64,000 bases of DNA from NCBI RefSeq assembly GCF_004803695.1, contig NZ_CP039393.1, positions 1,674,001 to 1,738,000 on the forward strand, given 5' to 3'. The notes beneath the pieces are model-generated. The model did no database searches. It was not told where the DNA came from and worked only from the letters and a program-made list of their open reading frames with translations. This document shows, in pieces, positions 34,798 through 44,347 of the stretch; the stretch's first letter is position 1, and every line of letters starts with the position of its first letter. The translations under genes and the position numbers were made by a program. This DNA comes from Muribaculum gordoncarteri. GTDB lineage: Bacteria > Bacteroidota > Bacteroidia > Bacteroidales > Muribaculaceae.

Positions 34798-36318
34798 TCA
34801 TTGCATTATATCGCGTATGGCGCGGCCGGTACACTCGGCCACATCCGAAGCAAGCACACCGTAACGGCCGTGACGCTCGGCTGCTATGTCGCCGGCATAA
34901 CCGTGTACAAATGCACCGAGAGTGGCAGCAACAGCGGGAATATATCCCTGTGCCATGAACGACGCTATAATGCCGGTGAGCACATCGCCGCTTCCCGGAG
35001 TGGCAAGCCCGGGATTGCCGCTTGAGTTGAAATAGATCTTGCCGTCGGGACGCACAACGGCGGTGTAACGGCCCTTAAGCAATATTATAATCTGATAGTA
35101 GGCCGATTGCTCTATCGCCGTCTTCAGTCGCTCCTCGGCGGTGTTGTGCTCTCCGAAAAGACGGTCAAACTCTCCAGCATGAGGCGTGATTATGCTCAAC
35201 GGAGGAAGCGCGTCAAGCAGGTGACGACGCTGCGATATACAGTTCAGGGCATCGGCATCGAGCAGCAGAGGTTTTCCCGAAGAGTGGGATATGATGAAGC
35301 TCTCAAGCGCCTTTTTGGTGACATCGTGAGTGCCGATGCCGGGGCCTATAGCCACAGCATTGTAGTCATGCTTCAGCGTTATGTCGGTTATGGCTATGTC
35401 GTGATGGTCGGCCTGAAACAAGGCCTCAGGCACCGATGCCTGAAGAATGTTGTAGCCGCATCGGGGTGAATGTACGGTAAGTTTTCCCACACCCGAACGT
35501 AACGCGGCACGCGCACCCATCACGGCGGCGCCCATCATGCCGTAACTTCCGGCCACAAGCAGTGCGTTGCCGAAATCGGCCTTAGATGTAAACAATCCGC
35601 GAGGACGAAGCATATTGCGGGCGTCGCTCTTCTCAACAAGGAAGTAGTCGTAGGGCGAGCTCTTTATCTCCTGCTGGCTCAGCTCAATGTCGAGAACCTT
35701 CCACTCGCCTATGAATTCGGCGTTGTCAACGATGAAGAATGCAAGGCGCGGAAATTGAATGGCCAGTGTCAAATCGGCATGAACCACATTACGGCTCAAC
35801 ACATTTTCATTCCACTCGCCAAACAGTCCCGAAGGCACATCAATCGACACGACATAAGCTTCCGATCCATTGATGTAGCTAACCAACGACTGGAAGCCAC
35901 CGGTAAGCGGCTCACGAAGTCCCGATCCGAAAAGACCGTCAAGCACAACTACATCCGACGACAAATCCGGCGGCTGGAAGTTTCCGCCCACCACCTCGGT
36001 GAAGTCGGCATTGTCAATCTCCAACAAGCGCTTGCGATTGTAGGCACATTCATCGCTAAGTTTACCGAATATATTGAAAAGGAATATCTCCACATTATAT
36101 CCCTGCTCGATGAGCATACGCCCTACTGCAAGCGCATCGGCACCGTTGTTGCCGGGACCGGCGAAGATACATATACGATGACTCGGACGCCATCGCGAAA
36201 TAAGTTCACAGGCTATCGCGGTAGCTGCCCGTTCGACGAGCTCAAGCGAAGTAACGCCCTCGTTCTCTATAGTATATCGGTCAATCGACCTTATCTGTTC
36301 ATTGGTGAATATTTTCAT
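34798..36318 (-). CDS. nnr: Bifunctional NAD(P)H-hydrate epimerase / ADP-dependent dehydratase
   Basis: 506 residues, the length of the fused enzyme. The N-terminal YjeF_N epimerase carries FAGPGNNGADALAVGR and DGLFGSGL. The C-terminal ribokinase-like dehydratase carries VAGSYGMMGAAVM, GPGIGT, ITPHAGEFDRL, LLKGRYTAV and the ATP-site NPGLATPGSGDVLTG. It repairs hydrated NAD(P)H in the cytoplasm. The gene is divergent from hpt. Start chosen at the MKIFTNEQIRSIDRYT segment, as in the family. Confidence 0.95.
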   Translation of the reverse strand: MKIFTNEQIRSIDRYTIENEGVTSLELVERAATAIACELISRWRPSHRICIFAGPGNNGADALAVGRMLIEQGYNVEIFLFNIFGKLSDECAYNRKRLLEIDNADFTEVVGGNFQPPDLSSDVVVLDGLFGSGLREPLTGGFQSLVSYINGSEAYVVSIDVPSGLFGEWNENVLSRNVVHADLTLAIQFPRLAFFIVDNAEFIGEWKVLDIELSQQEIKSSPYDYFLVEKSDARNMLRPRGLFTSKADFGNALLVAGSYGMMGAAVMGARAALRSGVGKLTVHSPRCGYNILQASVPEALFQADHHDIAITDITLKHDYNAVAIGPGIGTHDVTKKALESFIISHSSGKPLLLDADALNCISQRRHLLDALPPLSIITPHAGEFDRLFGEHNTAEERLKTAIEQSAYYQIIILLKGRYTAVVRPDGKIYFNSSGNPGLATPGSGDVLTGIIASFMAQGYIPAVAATLGAFVHGYAGDIAAERHGRYGVLASDVAECTGRAIRDIMQ

Positions 36319-36495
36319 CTTACGAAAAAAGACATTAAACTTTACGCTACCTCAGGAACTCAACAAATAGCAATAGTTCCCGTTGAAAGACACAAAGGTA
36401 CAAAATATATTGGATGCTTGAATGTATTTATCGCTTTGTTTACGATAATCGTCAAAAATTTCCGCAAACCCACATAACGAAAGGAATATTTTCGC

Positions 36496-36503
36496 TAAAT
36501 TTG
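36496..36503 (+). promoter_or_regulatory. -7 box for hpt
   Basis: TAAATTTG, 18 bases before the hpt ATG. Confidence 0.6.
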
Positions 36504-36521
36504 CACAAACAATATTGTATA

Positions 36522-37067
36522 ATGGACCAGGTAACCTATAAAGGACTCACATTTGAGCCCTACATAACCAATGATACAATCCAGAATCGCATAGCCGAGA
36601 TTGCCCGCGAGATAAACAAGCAATACGCAGGAAAGCAACCGCTGTTCCTGTGTGTACTGAACGGAGCATTTCCGTTTGCCGCCGACCTGTTCAGGGCGAT
36701 AGACATCGATGCTGAAATTTCATTCATCCGCCTTAAGAGCTACGAGGGCACATCGACAACCGGAGTTGTAAAGCAGGTGCTCGGACTTTCAGAAAATCTT
36801 GAAGGTCGCGATGTAATCGTTGTCGAGGACATAATCGACACCGGCAACACAATAAAAAAACTCGTGGCCGACCTCAAGGAGAAAAACCCCGCCTCGATAC
36901 GCATCGCAACACTGCTCTTCAAGCCCGAGTCACTGCAGTGTGAAGTGAATCCCGACTATGTGGGATTTGCCATCCCGCCCAAATTTATAATAGGATTCGG
37001 ACTCGACCTTGACGGACTTGCACGAAACCTGCGTGACATATACGTGTTGCACGACGACAATTTATAG
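36522..37067 (+). CDS. hpt: Hypoxanthine phosphoribosyltransferase
   Basis: 181 residues from the ATG at 36522. The PRPP-binding loop is VIVVEDIIDTGNTI, preceded by the flexible loop SYEGTSTTG and followed by KPESL and the C-terminal DYVGFAIPPKFIIGFGLD, which contacts the purine. It converts hypoxanthine (and often guanine) plus PRPP to the nucleotide in salvage. Adenylate kinase follows 38 bases later, so the two purine genes probably share a transcript that ends at 37709-37742. Confidence 0.95.
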   Translation: MDQVTYKGLTFEPYITNDTIQNRIAEIAREINKQYAGKQPLFLCVLNGAFPFAADLFRAIDIDAEISFIRLKSYEGTSTTGVVKQVLGLSENLEGRDVIVVEDIIDTGNTIKKLVADLKEKNPASIRIATLLFKPESLQCEVNPDYVGFAIPPKFIIGFGLDLDGLARNLRDIYVLHDDNL

Positions 37068-37105
37068 GCTATTACAAATATCTATTCATAACCAAACAGA
37101 TCAAA

Positions 37106-37687
37106 ATGTTCAACGTAGTAATTTTTGGTGCGCCGGGAAGCGGCAAAGGCACCCAAAGCGAAAGACTTATCGACGAATACGGTCTTTTCCACATCTCGAC
37201 CGGTGAGGTTCTGCGTGACCACATAGCACGAGGAACTGAACTTGGTAAAATCGCCGACAGCTACATATCACAGGGCAAACTTATTCCCGACGAACTTATG
37301 GTCGACATCCTCGCAAACGTGCTCGACAACAACCCCGAGGCTGAAAACGGAGTCATATTTGACGGATTCCCTCGCACAATACCCCAGGCCAAGGCTCTGA
37401 AGAAGATGTTGGCCGACCGCAACTCAAAGGTACACGCCGTAGTGGGACTTGAAGTTGACGACAACGAACTTGTCGACCGCCTGCTCAAGCGCGGCAAGGA
37501 ATCGGGACGCAGCGACGACAATCTCGAAACCATAAACAAGCGTCTTGAAGTGTATCACAACCAGACATCGCCGTTGCGCGACTACTACAAGCAGGAAGGC
37601 AAGTACCACGCCATACACGGCTCGGGAAGCATCGACGACATATTTGAGTCAATAAAGTGCTCCATAGCCAAAGCTACAAAAGAGTAA
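37106..37687 (+). CDS. adk: Adenylate kinase (short-lid type)
   Basis: 193 residues. The P-loop is GAPGSGKGTQ (residues 7-16), the AMP-binding part HISTGEVLRDHI, then DGFPRTIPQAKAL and RLLKRGKESGRSDD. The lid is short and lacks the zinc Cys residues, as usual for this length. It interconverts AMP, ADP and ATP. It lies directly downstream of hpt. Confidence 0.96.
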   Translation: MFNVVIFGAPGSGKGTQSERLIDEYGLFHISTGEVLRDHIARGTELGKIADSYISQGKLIPDELMVDILANVLDNNPEAENGVIFDGFPRTIPQAKALKKMLADRNSKVHAVVGLEVDDNELVDRLLKRGKESGRSDDNLETINKRLEVYHNQTSPLRDYYKQEGKYHAIHGSGSIDDIFESIKCSIAKATKE

Positions 37688-37708
37688 CAATTACAACAGC
37701 GCATAACC

Positions 37709-37742
37709 AAGAGGCTGCGTCAACCATGACGCGGCCTCTTTT
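37709..37742 (+). terminator. Terminator of hpt-adk
   Basis: AAGAGGCTGCGTCA pairs with TGACGCGGCCTCTT (one T-G pair), followed by TT, 22 bases after adk. Confidence 0.85.
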
Positions 37743-37761
37743 CAAATAACACCGCACAACC

Positions 37762-39549
37762 GTGACAGCCCGAAAGCATTACACCGCCCTATCGACACAA
37801 GCCCGTGACATGATCGCCTCACTCTCACGAAAAGGCCGACTCATATCATGGCTGAGAGTTGCCGTATTCATCGCGGCAATAGTGCTGGGCATCATGTTGC
37901 GACACGATGCCACGGCGATGATTATAGCGATAGCGGTGTCGGTCATGCTGTTTCTTGTGCTTGTAAAGTGGCATGACAATGTGATCACGCATCGGCTGCG
38001 TGAAGAAGCCTTGCTGAAATTTGCCGAGTCGCGCCTACGGGTGCTCGACGGCAATCTATCGGGGCTTCCGCGAGGAGAACGTTACATCGACAGCAACCAC
38101 CCTTACACCTACGACCTCGATGTGTTTGGCGACAAATCACTCTTCTCGCTGCTCGACTCAACAGCAACACCGGGAGGCAGCGACAAACTCGCCCACCGGC
38201 TTATGACTCCCGACCTTGATGCCGACGACATAATCAGGCGGCAACAGGCAATAATGGAGCTATCGGACATGACATCGCTGCGCGACTCCATGCAGGTATC
38301 GGGACGAATGGCCGAAAGCAACCTCGCCGACAGTCGCGGATCAGCATCGTCTGTCGCCATTCCGCCTATAAACCAGCCTGTAGCCTTGACCGTCCTCAGC
38401 TATGCGGCGTTCCCGATATTCATTACCACGGCCGTGCTAAGCTATCTCGATGTGATAGCGTCATCATGGTGTCTTTGGACATTCCTCTCATTCCTGGGAT
38501 TGTCGGCCCTTGGAGCCAAGCGCATCGGCCGGCTGCACTCACGCCTCACCGAAACAGTGAGTTCGCTGACATCACGTGTCGACCTGTTCAGACACATTGA
38601 AGAATCGAAGTTCACTTCACCGTTACTTCAACAATTACAGCAGCGACTGAATGTCGACGGCACCGAAGCGTCGACATTGATCGCCAAACTCGCCAAGGAG
38701 CTAAAGTCACTTGACCAGCGTTACAATGCCGTGGGTTATCTGCTCTTTAACGGCACATCGCTATGGGACTACCGCGTCATATCCAATGTCGACCGATGGA
38801 TGAAACGTTACGGCCGACATCTCGATTCATGGTATGACACACTGAGCGAAATCGATGCCCTGTCGGCGCTCGCTACATTCGACTTCGAGAATCCGGAATA
38901 TACCTATCCGCAAATCGACCGCAGCGGCAAGGTGATAATGGAAGCCACAGAGATGGGTCATCCGCTCATAGGCAAATCATCGCGCGTCAACAATCCCCTG
39001 CCGCCCATGACACCCCACTCCTTCATCATAATCACGGGAGCCAACATGGCCGGCAAGAGCACCTATCTTCGCACAATCGGCATAAACTATCTTCTGGCGA
39101 TGACGGGCGCACCCGTGGCGGCAAAGGCTATGACATTCTCACCAACGATGCTGTTCACCGGATTACGTACCAACGACTCGCTCGCCGATGGCGAAAGCTA
39201 CTTCTTTGCCGAACTGAAGCGACTGCAATCGGTAGTCGAAAGCGCATCGACCGGGCAACGTATGTTCATCCTGCTCGACGAGATACTTCGCGGAACCAAT
39301 TCAGCCGACAAGCAGCGAGGGTCGCTCGGACTTATAAAGAAACTCATTAAGCTGCCGGTATCGGGATTGCTCGCAACCCACGATCTGGCATTAGGCGTTC
39401 TGGCCGAAGAGTATCCTCAAAACATATCGTCCTACTGCTTTGAGGCAAACATCGAGGGCGACAATCTGACATTTGACTACAAGCTGCGCAAAGGCACCGC
39501 CCACAACCTAAACGCATACTTCCTTATGCAACACATGGGAATAATATAA
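37762..39549 (+). CDS. Membrane-anchored MutS-like ATPase
   Basis: 595 residues from a GTG (an ATG 17 codons on is possible). Two hydrophobic helices occur at about 30-75 (VAVFIAAIVLGIML, AMIIAIAVSVMLFLVLV) and a second pair at about 210-255. A lever/clamp-like helical part and the MutS ABC ATPase follow: Walker A GANMAGKSTYL near 426-436, signature region DSLADGESYFFAELKRL, Walker B FILLDEILRGTNS near 500 and ATHD. The mismatch-binding domain I is absent, so it is not the canonical repair MutS. Such MutS-related proteins are common in Bacteroidetes with unknown roles. It follows the adk terminator and precedes a helical protein gene by 18 bases. Confidence 0.85.
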   Translation: MTARKHYTALSTQARDMIASLSRKGRLISWLRVAVFIAAIVLGIMLRHDATAMIIAIAVSVMLFLVLVKWHDNVITHRLREEALLKFAESRLRVLDGNLSGLPRGERYIDSNHPYTYDLDVFGDKSLFSLLDSTATPGGSDKLAHRLMTPDLDADDIIRRQQAIMELSDMTSLRDSMQVSGRMAESNLADSRGSASSVAIPPINQPVALTVLSYAAFPIFITTAVLSYLDVIASSWCLWTFLSFLGLSALGAKRIGRLHSRLTETVSSLTSRVDLFRHIEESKFTSPLLQQLQQRLNVDGTEASTLIAKLAKELKSLDQRYNAVGYLLFNGTSLWDYRVISNVDRWMKRYGRHLDSWYDTLSEIDALSALATFDFENPEYTYPQIDRSGKVIMEATEMGHPLIGKSSRVNNPLPPMTPHSFIIITGANMAGKSTYLRTIGINYLLAMTGAPVAAKAMTFSPTMLFTGLRTNDSLADGESYFFAELKRLQSVVESASTGQRMFILLDEILRGTNSADKQRGSLGLIKKLIKLPVSGLLATHDLALGVLAEEYPQNISSYCFEANIEGDNLTFDYKLRKGTAHNLNAYFLMQHMGII

Positions 39550-39567
39550 CGCAAAACGACATATACA

Positions 39568-40149
39568 ATGAAAGAGAACTACTTGGAAACCGTAAAGGAG
39601 ATATATGCTCTGCTCATGAAGCGAGAACGGCTGTCATCGATAATGCTCGCCGAAGAGCTGCTTGCCAAAACTTTCAATCAATGGCGCACGCAAACTGAAA
39701 ATCGCAGCACTCTCGCGCGACAGCTTATCATAGTTTCCACCGCCTATGCCGAAACAATGATCGCTTCGGCCCGCTACAAGGAAGGCTACGCCGCGTGTAT
39801 AACCGCCATAGCCTACACTGCGCGCGAGAAAGTCAACGCCGAGGACATGATGTCGATATACGTTACAGCATGGCAGGCTCTCTCAGGAGTGCTGATGAAC
39901 AGCGAACCCTCGACCGACAATCAAGTGCGCGAGCAGGTAAAAATCGTCACCTCATCGATCGGCACTATACTCTACCACTACTATTACGAAGCAGGCCAAC
40001 AGAACGCCAACAACAACCTGATGCAAGACGCCTACCAATCATTGAAGGATATAACGGAGTTTGTCGACATCAAGACCGATGTCGACGACTACATTCCCGT
40101 AATCACCGACCTTGTGCGCAACAGCGAGCTGCTTAATCTCACCGAATAA
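39568..40149 (+). CDS. Helical protein of unknown function
   Basis: 193 residues, predicted almost wholly helical: KEIYALLMKRERLSSIMLAE, ARQLIIVSTAYAETMIASAR, EDMMSIYVTAWQALSGVL and a final acidic helix. The pattern of paired helices recalls TPR repeats but no consensus is clear. No signal peptide, so cytoplasmic. It is 18 bases after the MutS-like gene and ahead of a strong hairpin at 40176-40205, so it belongs to that operon. Confidence 0.65.
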   Translation: MKENYLETVKEIYALLMKRERLSSIMLAEELLAKTFNQWRTQTENRSTLARQLIIVSTAYAETMIASARYKEGYAACITAIAYTAREKVNAEDMMSIYVTAWQALSGVLMNSEPSTDNQVREQVKIVTSSIGTILYHYYYEAGQQNANNNLMQDAYQSLKDITEFVDIKTDVDDYIPVITDLVRNSELLNLTE

Positions 40150-40175
40150 GCCACTTTAAAGGCAATAACGCAAAA

Positions 40176-40205
40176 GAGGGGCTCCGCCGCATGGCGAAGC
40201 CCCTC
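40176..40205. terminator. Bidirectional terminator
   Basis: GAGGGGCTCCGCC pairs with GGCGAAGCCCCTC (one C-A mismatch) around GCAT, between the convergent genes ending at 40149 and 40229. Confidence 0.85.
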
Positions 40206-40228
40206 GATTTATTCATACAATATTTTTC

Positions 40229-40828
40229 TTAGAAGAGATAAGCGGCAGTCACTGTCCAGTAACGGTTCTTACCGTCGATGTCGACACCGTTTGCACCGCC
40301 TACAGCTTCAAGAGCCTTTGTCATACCAAGGCCGTAGCTTGCTCCAATCTGAAGATGAGAGAGCAGCTCAACACCGAAGCCAAAGTTCCAAGCAGCGTCA
40401 AACGACTTGTTCTTGATGCCGTCCCTTACATTCTTTCCGCTTGTAAGGAATGCAAAGCTGGGACCTGTCGCAAGATAGGGAGTGATTATCTTACCGATAA
40501 CGGGAACACCTATTTTCCACTTGAGATTGATAGGAATTTCAAAGTAGTCGCGCTTGTCGCTTGTGTACTCATTGCCTTCGAGCCAACGGGCGTCACGACG
40601 AACATACATGAACGATGCGTCAAAACCCAGACCCACCAAAGGAACTGTAAACTCAGCCATAAGACCACCGGTGAATCCGGCCCTATTGTCACTGTCAAGC
40701 ACACTCTGATTGAAATGAAGCTCATTAACGTTGAATCCAAGACGCGGACCAATACGGAACTGAGCCGAAGCAGGGATGGCGATGATTGCCATCATCACAA
40801 CAATAAATAAACCTTTAATTTTGTTCAT
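40229..40828 (-). CDS. PorT-like outer membrane beta-barrel protein
   Basis: 199 residues with a signal peptide ending IPASAQF. Strand pattern RIGPRLGFNVNELHF, AGFTGGLMAEFTVPLVGLGFD in parts, and a final strand ending WTVTAAYLF suggest an eight-stranded barrel of the OMP_b-brl_2/PorT-like group. These are abundant small outer membrane proteins of Bacteroidetes with structural or unknown roles. Single gene, sharing the terminator at 40176-40205 with the convergent operon. Confidence 0.8.
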   Translation of the reverse strand: MNKIKGLFIVVMMAIIAIPASAQFRIGPRLGFNVNELHFNQSVLDSDNRAGFTGGLMAEFTVPLVGLGFDASFMYVRRDARWLEGNEYTSDKRDYFEIPINLKWKIGVPVIGKIITPYLATGPSFAFLTSGKNVRDGIKNKSFDAAWNFGFGVELLSHLQIGASYGLGMTKALEAVGGANGVDIDGKNRYWTVTAAYLF

Positions 40829-40961
40829 AATGAATTATAATGGTGTTTAATTAAAGAATCCGATGACATTTTCGAGAAATAAACACGACCGCCCTTTGTA
40901 TTATTCATGGAAGGCGGTCGCGTAATAGTTTCTAAATGGAGATGTTAGGCTGGGTTACTGT

Positions 40962-41234
40962 TTAGTTTATCTTATCAGTAAGTTCGGAACCTGCCTTGAA
41001 TTTAACGGCCTTGCGTGCGGGGATTTCAATTGTCTCCTTAGTGCGGGGATTTATACCTGTGCGTGCACCCTTTTCTGCTACGGAGAATGTTCCGAAGCCT
41101 ATGAGGGCTACTTTTTCGTTCTGCTCAAGAGCACCTGCAACAGCTTCGAGGCAGGCGTCGAGAGCGTTTTTAGCATCTACCTTTGAAAGGTTTGCCTTTT
41201 CGGCAATAGCATTGACTAACTCTGTTTTGTTCAT
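40962..41234 (-). CDS. HU-family nucleoid protein
   Basis: 90 residues, the full HU length. The helical N-terminal dimer part (MNKTELVNAIAEKANLSKVD) is followed by VALIGFGTFSV and the DNA-clasping arm GINPRTKETIEIPARKAVKF with the conserved Asn-Pro. It bends and compacts DNA. A TATATTTG box lies at 41279-41286. Confidence 0.95.
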   Translation of the reverse strand: MNKTELVNAIAEKANLSKVDAKNALDACLEAVAGALEQNEKVALIGFGTFSVAEKGARTGINPRTKETIEIPARKAVKFKAGSELTDKIN

Positions 41235-41278
41235 AACTGTGATAATTAAATGTAGATTTTCGGTCTGTTAAGATTCTA

Positions 41279-41286
41279 CAAATATA
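41279..41286 (-). promoter_or_regulatory. -7 box for the HU gene
   Basis: TATATTTG on the minus strand, 45 bases before the ATG. Confidence 0.55.
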
Positions 41287-41392
41287 AATGTAAATTTTTA
41301 AATAAGAATATTTTTATCGTAATTTTTGCGAAATTTTCGTCACAAATAGCTCAATTAGTAAAATTAAGCACAAAATAACGGGATATTTTATC

Positions 41393-41400
41393 TAAATTTG
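41393..41400 (+). promoter_or_regulatory. -7 box for the rhomboid operon
   Basis: TAAATTTG, 82 bases before the first rhomboid ATG. Confidence 0.45.
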
Positions 41401-41482
41401 TAATTGATTTTGCATTGCAAGGTCAATCAATGACAAATTTAACATTCACATAACAACCAATAAAAACGAGTAAATACAGTCA

Positions 41483-42253
41483 ATGAACCGTAGCGGAAAC
41501 TCATTTTTCAGCATAATGCCACCGGTGACGAAGCACCTGATCATAATCAACGTACTGATTTGGCTCGCCATGATGTTTGTCGGCAAAATCGACAACATGA
41601 TGATTAAATACGGAGCATTACACTATGTAGGGGCTACCGACTTCAATGTCCTTCAGTTGTTCACCTACATGTTCATGCACTCAACGCAAAGCATCGCCCA
41701 CCTCTTCTTCAACATGTTCACGCTGTTCATGTTTGGTATAACACTTGAACGCGTACTCGGAGGCAAGCGTTTCCTGTTTTACTACATATCGTGCGGCATC
41801 GGCGCCGCCCTTATTCAGGAAGCCACATGGGCATTCACCATCAACAAGTTTGTTTCCGACAATCTTGAAATGACTATAGCCCACTGGGCCTACGACAACC
41901 ACCTGAGCATGGCACAGGCCAACGATCTTGTAAGCTCGGCACAGATAGCTTCGTTACGCGACCAGATAGAGAACGCTCTCATCACCGTGGGAGCCTCGGG
42001 AGCCATCTACGGCGTGCTGCTTGCATTCGGAATGCTCTTCCCCAACCGCCCACTCTACCTCATGTTCATCCCGGTGCCCATCAAGGCCAAGTGGATGGTG
42101 ATAGGCTATGGCGTAATCGAAATAGCACTGGGACTCAGCTCGGCATCCGACGGTATCGCCCACTTTGCACATCTCGGAGGCATGATATTCGGATTCCTCA
42201 TAATCCTGTACTGGAAGCGTAAAGGCATCATCGGAGGCAATGGGTATTATTGA
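41483..42253 (+). CDS. Rhomboid-family intramembrane serine protease 1
   Basis: 256 residues with six or more transmembrane helices. The serine motif GASGAIYG (Ser about 172) and the His motif HFAHLGGMIFG (about 230) are both present, and the first loop has the usual HLFFNMFTLFMFG. It should cleave single-span substrates within the inner membrane. An insertion between helices (about 125-165, SDNLEMTIAHWAYDNHLSMA) is longer than in the E. coli enzyme. It overlaps the second rhomboid gene by 14 bases. Confidence 0.9.
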   Translation: MNRSGNSFFSIMPPVTKHLIIINVLIWLAMMFVGKIDNMMIKYGALHYVGATDFNVLQLFTYMFMHSTQSIAHLFFNMFTLFMFGITLERVLGGKRFLFYYISCGIGAALIQEATWAFTINKFVSDNLEMTIAHWAYDNHLSMAQANDLVSSAQIASLRDQIENALITVGASGAIYGVLLAFGMLFPNRPLYLMFIPVPIKAKWMVIGYGVIEIALGLSSASDGIAHFAHLGGMIFGFLIILYWKRKGIIGGNGYY

Positions 42254-43181
42254 CACATTGAAAAACAAGTGGGTCTACGGCTCGATGCTCGTGAGGCTCA
42301 TATATATTAATGTAGCATTCTTCGCCCTGCTGCATATCGCGACGCTTGTGTTGACATTCACCGACATCAAGCCGGAATATGCGCTGACATGGATTGAACT
42401 TCCGTCGAGCCCCGACCTGTTCATCACCCAGCCGTGGACGATAATCACATACATGTTTGCCCAATACGACCTGCTGCACATCCTCTTCAACATGCTGTGG
42501 CTCTATTGGTTCGGCACAATATTCCTACTTACCGACACTTCCAAGCGCATGCTCGCCCTCTACATCTACGGCGGCATCTGCGGCGGAGCGCTTTTCATGG
42601 CCGTCTACAGCCTCGTGCCGGCCTACAACTACACTCTGGCTTGGCTCATAGGGTCGTCGGCATCGGTAATAGCGATCGTGACGGCAACCGCAGTCATGCA
42701 TCCCGACTACAAGGTGGGATTGCTATTCTTCGGACCTGTCGCACTAAAGTGGATTGCCATAATCACCATCGCAATAGACTTTTTCAGCATAACAGGCGAT
42801 AACGGAGGCGGACACATAGCCCACATAGGCGGAGCCTTGACCGGCGTTATATATGCCGTGGCGCTGAAGCACGGCACCGACATCACCAAGCCCTTCAACC
42901 GGCTTGCCGACTGGTGGGTCAACCTCGTGAAACGCATAACATCACCCCGCCCTGCAAAGCAGAGCAACGACTACACCCGCTACCGCTATCAAAGCGACAA
43001 TTCATCCAAGACCAAAGCGGAGAAGCCTAAATCGGAAAAAACCGCCGAGTCGGCCACGACCAACCGTGACGACGAAGCCACGCTTGACGAGATTCTTGAC
43101 AAAATAAAGAAATCGGGATATTCGGCGCTCACGCATGAGGAGAAGCAACGCCTCTTCGATGTGAGCCGACGCATAAAATAG
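42240..43181 (+). CDS. Rhomboid-family intramembrane serine protease 2 with C-terminal cytosolic tail
   Basis: 313 residues. Six helices; HILFNMLWLYWFG in the first loop, serine motif GSSASVIAI (Ser about 140) instead of the common Gly-x-Ser-Gly, and the His motif HIAHIGGALTG. A basic linker precedes a short C-terminal domain (DEILDKIKKSGYSALTHEEKQ in part) that is typical of Bacteroidetes rhomboids. It overlaps the first rhomboid gene by 14 bases and lies two bases before the EEP gene, so the three form one operon. Confidence 0.88.
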   Translation: MGIIDTLKNKWVYGSMLVRLIYINVAFFALLHIATLVLTFTDIKPEYALTWIELPSSPDLFITQPWTIITYMFAQYDLLHILFNMLWLYWFGTIFLLTDTSKRMLALYIYGGICGGALFMAVYSLVPAYNYTLAWLIGSSASVIAIVTATAVMHPDYKVGLLFFGPVALKWIAIITIAIDFFSITGDNGGGHIAHIGGALTGVIYAVALKHGTDITKPFNRLADWWVNLVKRITSPRPAKQSNDYTRYRYQSDNSSKTKAEKPKSEKTAESATTNRDDEATLDEILDKIKKSGYSALTHEEKQRLFDVSRRIK

Positions 43182-43183
43182 TA

Positions 43184-44320
43184 ATGACGATGGGAATAAT
43201 AAGAGTGTGTACATCATTAATCAGGTCGTTATGGACCCTCCTTAACATAGTATGCGGGCTATGCACGCTGCTGGCCGGTTACGGAGGCTACATAAATCCT
43301 GACAAGTTTGCGCTCGCCCAACTCGCCAACATGACTTTCCCGGGATGGATCGTGCTGACGCTCATCCTGCTTGCAGTCAACCTGTTCATCAGGAAAAAGC
43401 TTGCATGGCTGTCAGTCGCCGTGCTGGTGGCATGCATCGGTCCCATTCTCACCATATCGCCGCTCAATTTCACATCACGCAGCCTGTCGCCCGACGACGA
43501 AAGCCGCACGTTTACACTCCTCACCTACAATGTCTACAATTTTCGCGACAACCAAGGTGTGAATCCCGAGTGGGGCAACCGCACCCTATCCTACATCCTG
43601 TCGACCGACGCCGACATCGTGTGCCTTCAGGAGTCGTCCAACCTTAACGGCGTAGGCAAGAAAGCGCAACGTGACTCTATCAACTCGCGCTACCCCTACC
43701 GGTTGTACTCCAACCGCTCAGGCGAGGTGCTGCTGTCGAAATATCACGCAACCGAAATCGACACTCCGCAGCCCGACTGGGGTTCGGGGTCGTTCTGCGC
43801 CTACGATGTAGAGGTGGAGGGACATGAGGTGACGGTGGTAAACTGTCACCTGCAGTCGATAGGACTTACCGACGACGACAAGGAGCTGTATCGCGAACTC
43901 ACCGACAAGGAACTTCGCAACCCGTCGCGCAGCGAATTGTCGAAGGTGAAAAACGGCATCGTCACCAAGCTGCTCGCGGCATTCAGGATAAGAGCCCAAC
44001 AGGCACGTTACATCAAGGAGTTTCTCGCAACCCGCAAGGGCAACGTTATCCTTGTCGGCGACTTCAACGATGTGCCCGGAAGCTACGCCTATCGCACAAT
44101 CAAGAGCGACGGTCTGAAGGACGCCTACTCGGAGTGCGCATTCGGCCCCACGGTGACCTACAACGACAACCGCTTCTACTTCCGCATCGACCAGATGCTC
44201 TATCGGGGCGACTTGGAAGCAGTCAGGATAAAGCGAGGCGACCTGCGAAGCTCCGACCACTATCCGCTGCTCGCAACATTCCTTTGGAACACGGCGGCAG
44301 CCGACACTATAAAACGATAA
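43184..44320 (+). CDS. Membrane-anchored endonuclease/exonuclease/phosphatase-family protein
   Basis: 378 residues. Two or three N-terminal hydrophobic helices (about 15-95) precede an EEP domain with FTLLTYNVYNF, CLQESSN (metal-binding Glu), VVNCHLQS, VGDFNDVPGS (catalytic Asp-Asn) and SSDHYPLLA (catalytic His). The catalytic domain should face the periplasm if the helix count is odd. Substrate may be a nucleic acid or a phosphodiester lipid; it cannot be told. It is the third gene of the rhomboid operon. Confidence 0.88.
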   Translation: MTMGIIRVCTSLIRSLWTLLNIVCGLCTLLAGYGGYINPDKFALAQLANMTFPGWIVLTLILLAVNLFIRKKLAWLSVAVLVACIGPILTISPLNFTSRSLSPDDESRTFTLLTYNVYNFRDNQGVNPEWGNRTLSYILSTDADIVCLQESSNLNGVGKKAQRDSINSRYPYRLYSNRSGEVLLSKYHATEIDTPQPDWGSGSFCAYDVEVEGHEVTVVNCHLQSIGLTDDDKELYRELTDKELRNPSRSELSKVKNGIVTKLLAAFRIRAQQARYIKEFLATRKGNVILVGDFNDVPGSYAYRTIKSDGLKDAYSECAFGPTVTYNDNRFYFRIDQMLYRGDLEAVRIKRGDLRSSDHYPLLATFLWNTAAADTIKR

Positions 44321-44347
44321 AACAATTCATCATATTCATCTACTCTT

